Shown here: in pieces, positions 62,862 to 64,000 of the stretch
Position numbering within the stretch: the first letter of the stretch is position 1
Layout of the letters: the number at the start of each line of letters is the position of its first letter
Source: DATMNI01 sp963817515
Lineage (GTDB): Bacteria > Acidobacteriota > Terriglobia > Bryobacterales > Bryobacteraceae
NCBI GenBank assembly: GCA_963817515.1
Contig: CAWFPJ010000035.1
Coordinates: 372,001 to 436,000 of the forward strand
DNA length: 64,000 nt
Reading direction: 5' to 3'
Program-made: the position numbers and the translations under genes
The notes under the pieces: model-generated
Database searches by the model: none
What the model was told of the DNA's origin: nothing
Seen by the model: only the letters and a program-made list of their open reading frames with translations

Positions 62862-64000
62862 CTACTGCCGTTGAAATGCTGCGATTCTGTCTGAAGTGCC
62901 CAGGGTCTTCAGAACCTCAGGTGATGCTTCTTCCACGGCGATAGTTTGGTGGCATGCGCCGCAGTCCTGCGTGATAGTTCTCTTGTCACTGGTGGTATGG
63001 CTGTCGTCGTGACAGCGGAAACAGCCGGGATAGTCCGCATGTCCAAGATTGTTCGGATACGTCTGCCACGCCACTTTCAAATCCGGAAATATATTGCGGC
63101 GGTAGATGGCGAGCAGGACCAATCCAGTTGTCTGGATGTCCGCGCCGCGTTTGGCGCTGATCTCTGGATATTTTTGTTGATAGAAGCTTTCGAGGCCGGC
63201 GGGAATTCTCTGCGTCGCCTCCGCGTCGGTCTTATACTCGGCCTTGATCAATTCCACAGCGGTCTTCTTAATAAACGGCAAGCCGAAGGGAATCTGTCCG
63301 GAAGCCATAGCTTGATCCACGGCCCGGTCGGGCACTTCGAAGGAGTGCGCAGCCCGGTTGTGGCAATCCACGCATTGCATGTCATATCTGGGCATGGCCG
63401 AGATCGAATCTGGTTTGGCGTCGCTAGCCAGATAGGTGCGAGCCGCGCCGGTCTGCGGGTTGCGGTATTCGACCCAGGGAATCGCCTGGCGTTTCTTGTC
63501 AGCTGCAGCGTAGCGAATATGCACACCTGGTCCCAGATGGGCTCCATGAATACCGGCAGTGCTGCCTCCGCCCACCAGCATCATCAGGACGGTTTCATCG
63601 CGCGTGTTGGATTCATCGTCCTTAAACTTAGTGATAACGCGCAAACGTTCTCCGATTACCTTTTCTCTCGAATGGCACTGCTCGCAAGTCTCCGACGATG
63701 AGACCAGCCGGTTACTTTCCATGGCGGATTCAATCGGCCGCGGATACGAATTCATGATCACGCCCATGAGCTGGCGAGTGCCTGCCATTTTGCTCTGTAC
63801 CCAACCCGTAGCGCCCGGCGCCACGTGACAGCTCACGCATGCCAACGCCTGGTGCGGCGGTCTCTGGTGCGCCGTGAACTCCGGCTTCATGACGTGGCAG
63901 CTTTGACCGCAGAACTGCACGGTCTCCATGTGCTCCACGGCCCGGTAGCTGACTTGGCTGCCGATCAGGATATTCGCCACGGTCATGACCGCGAAGAACA
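62862..64000 (-). CDS. NapC/NirT-type multiheme c-type cytochrome, 5' end outside window
   Basis: The frame is open to the right edge and the first visible residues (FFAVMTVANILIG) are the end of a membrane anchor, so the start lies outside. Heme sites: CGQSCH, CVSCH, CEQCH, CVDCH, CFRCH and CGACH, six in the visible 374 residues from the ATG at 63986; the first is a CxxxCH variant of the kind used in NapC/NrfH quinol dehydrogenases. Oxidises menaquinol and feeds periplasmic partners, perhaps the small cytochrome downstream. Spacing of 36 bases shows an operon. Confidence 0.88.
   Translation of the reverse strand, partial: FFAVMTVANILIGSQVSYRAVEHMETVQFCGQSCHVMKPEFTAHQRPPHQALACVSCHVAPGATGWVQSKMAGTRQLMGVIMNSYPRPIESAMESNRLVSSSETCEQCHSREKVIGERLRVITKFKDDESNTRDETVLMMLVGGGSTAGIHGAHLGPGVHIRYAAADKKRQAIPWVEYRNPQTGAARTYLASDAKPDSISAMPRYDMQCVDCHNRAAHSFEVPDRAVDQAMASGQIPFGLPFIKKTAVELIKAEYKTDAEATQRIPAGLESFYQQKYPEISAKRGADIQTTGLVLLAIYRRNIFPDLKVAWQTYPNNLGHADYPGCFRCHDDSHTTSDKRTITQDCGACHQTIAVEEASPEVLKTLGTSDRIAAFQRQ

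Overview
The window looks like a chromosomal stretch from an Acidobacteriota genome, most likely the Bryobacterales/Solibacterales (Candidatus Solibacter-like). This is inferred from gene content, not from a search. The pointers are a large Oar-type TonB receptor with an N-terminal carboxypeptidase-regulatory-like domain, a PSCyt1/DUF1549/DUF1553 plus DUF1501 gene pair, LamG/FN3/choice-of-anchor D proteins ending in a beta-propeller, wHTH regulators fused to bare membrane segments, PEP-CTERM-like proteins, and moderately high G+C. No phage, transposase, CRISPR array or plasmid functions were seen.

Layout. 1-5.0 kb: 2-oxoacid dehydrogenase E2 (cut by the left edge), a fused E1 alpha/beta gene and an M1 aminopeptidase. 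5.0-14.6 kb (minus strand): a housekeeping block reading from high to low coordinates, Tudor-like small protein, cold-shock-domain protein, ffh, rpsP, khpA-like KH protein, rimM, trmD, rplS, rnhB, followed by small membrane/secreted proteins and two polytopic membrane proteins. 14.9-21.5 kb: a degraded DVUA0089-like gene and a 1.8-kDa-residue-class (about 1,807 aa) secreted LamG/FN3 protein. 21.5-31.8 kb: a periplasmic catabolic island with an MBL-fold hydrolase, a cytochrome c-quinoprotein dehydrogenase, a mutarotase-like protein, a mannonate dehydratase-like protein with a Tat signal, a cyclase-family hydrolase and the PSCyt/DUF1501 pair. 32-38.9 kb: TylF-like methyltransferase, TonB receptor, and a three-gene operon (secreted protein, CDP-alcohol phosphatidyltransferase, GtrA). 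39-45 kb: membrane wHTH regulator, pyruvate oxidase-like enzyme behind a structured leader, collagen-like surface protein, secreted propeller. 45.3-54.6 kb: a phosphodiesterase-TPR-sulfotransferase fusion, PEP-CTERM-like protein, DUF697-like membrane protein, DUF2934, msrB, DUF3500 and small unknowns. 54.7-64 kb: tRNA-Lys, tRNA-Leu, an EtfD-like Fe-S membrane oxidoreductase, UDP-glucuronate decarboxylase-like SDR, methyltransferase, GT-C-like protein, HAD-UbiA fusion, cytochrome c and a multiheme cytochrome cut by the right edge.

The most striking cross-window signal is that at least 14 genes or gene segments are interrupted by single-base frameshifts, and every one has the same polarity (one extra base in the coding strand). 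Most sit in runs of G, C, T or A, and restoring one base gives a full-length, motif-complete protein each time. The simplest reading is insertion-biased consensus error in the assembly. Because of this I annotate those loci as single genes spanning the shift. A biological explanation (recoding, or a hypermutable genome) is less likely but testable. No clearly new defence or mobile system was found. The better candidates for undescribed biology are the hairpin-rich leader before the pyruvate oxidase gene, the three-domain phosphodiesterase-TPR-sulfotransferase protein, and REP-like palindromes at convergent gene ends.
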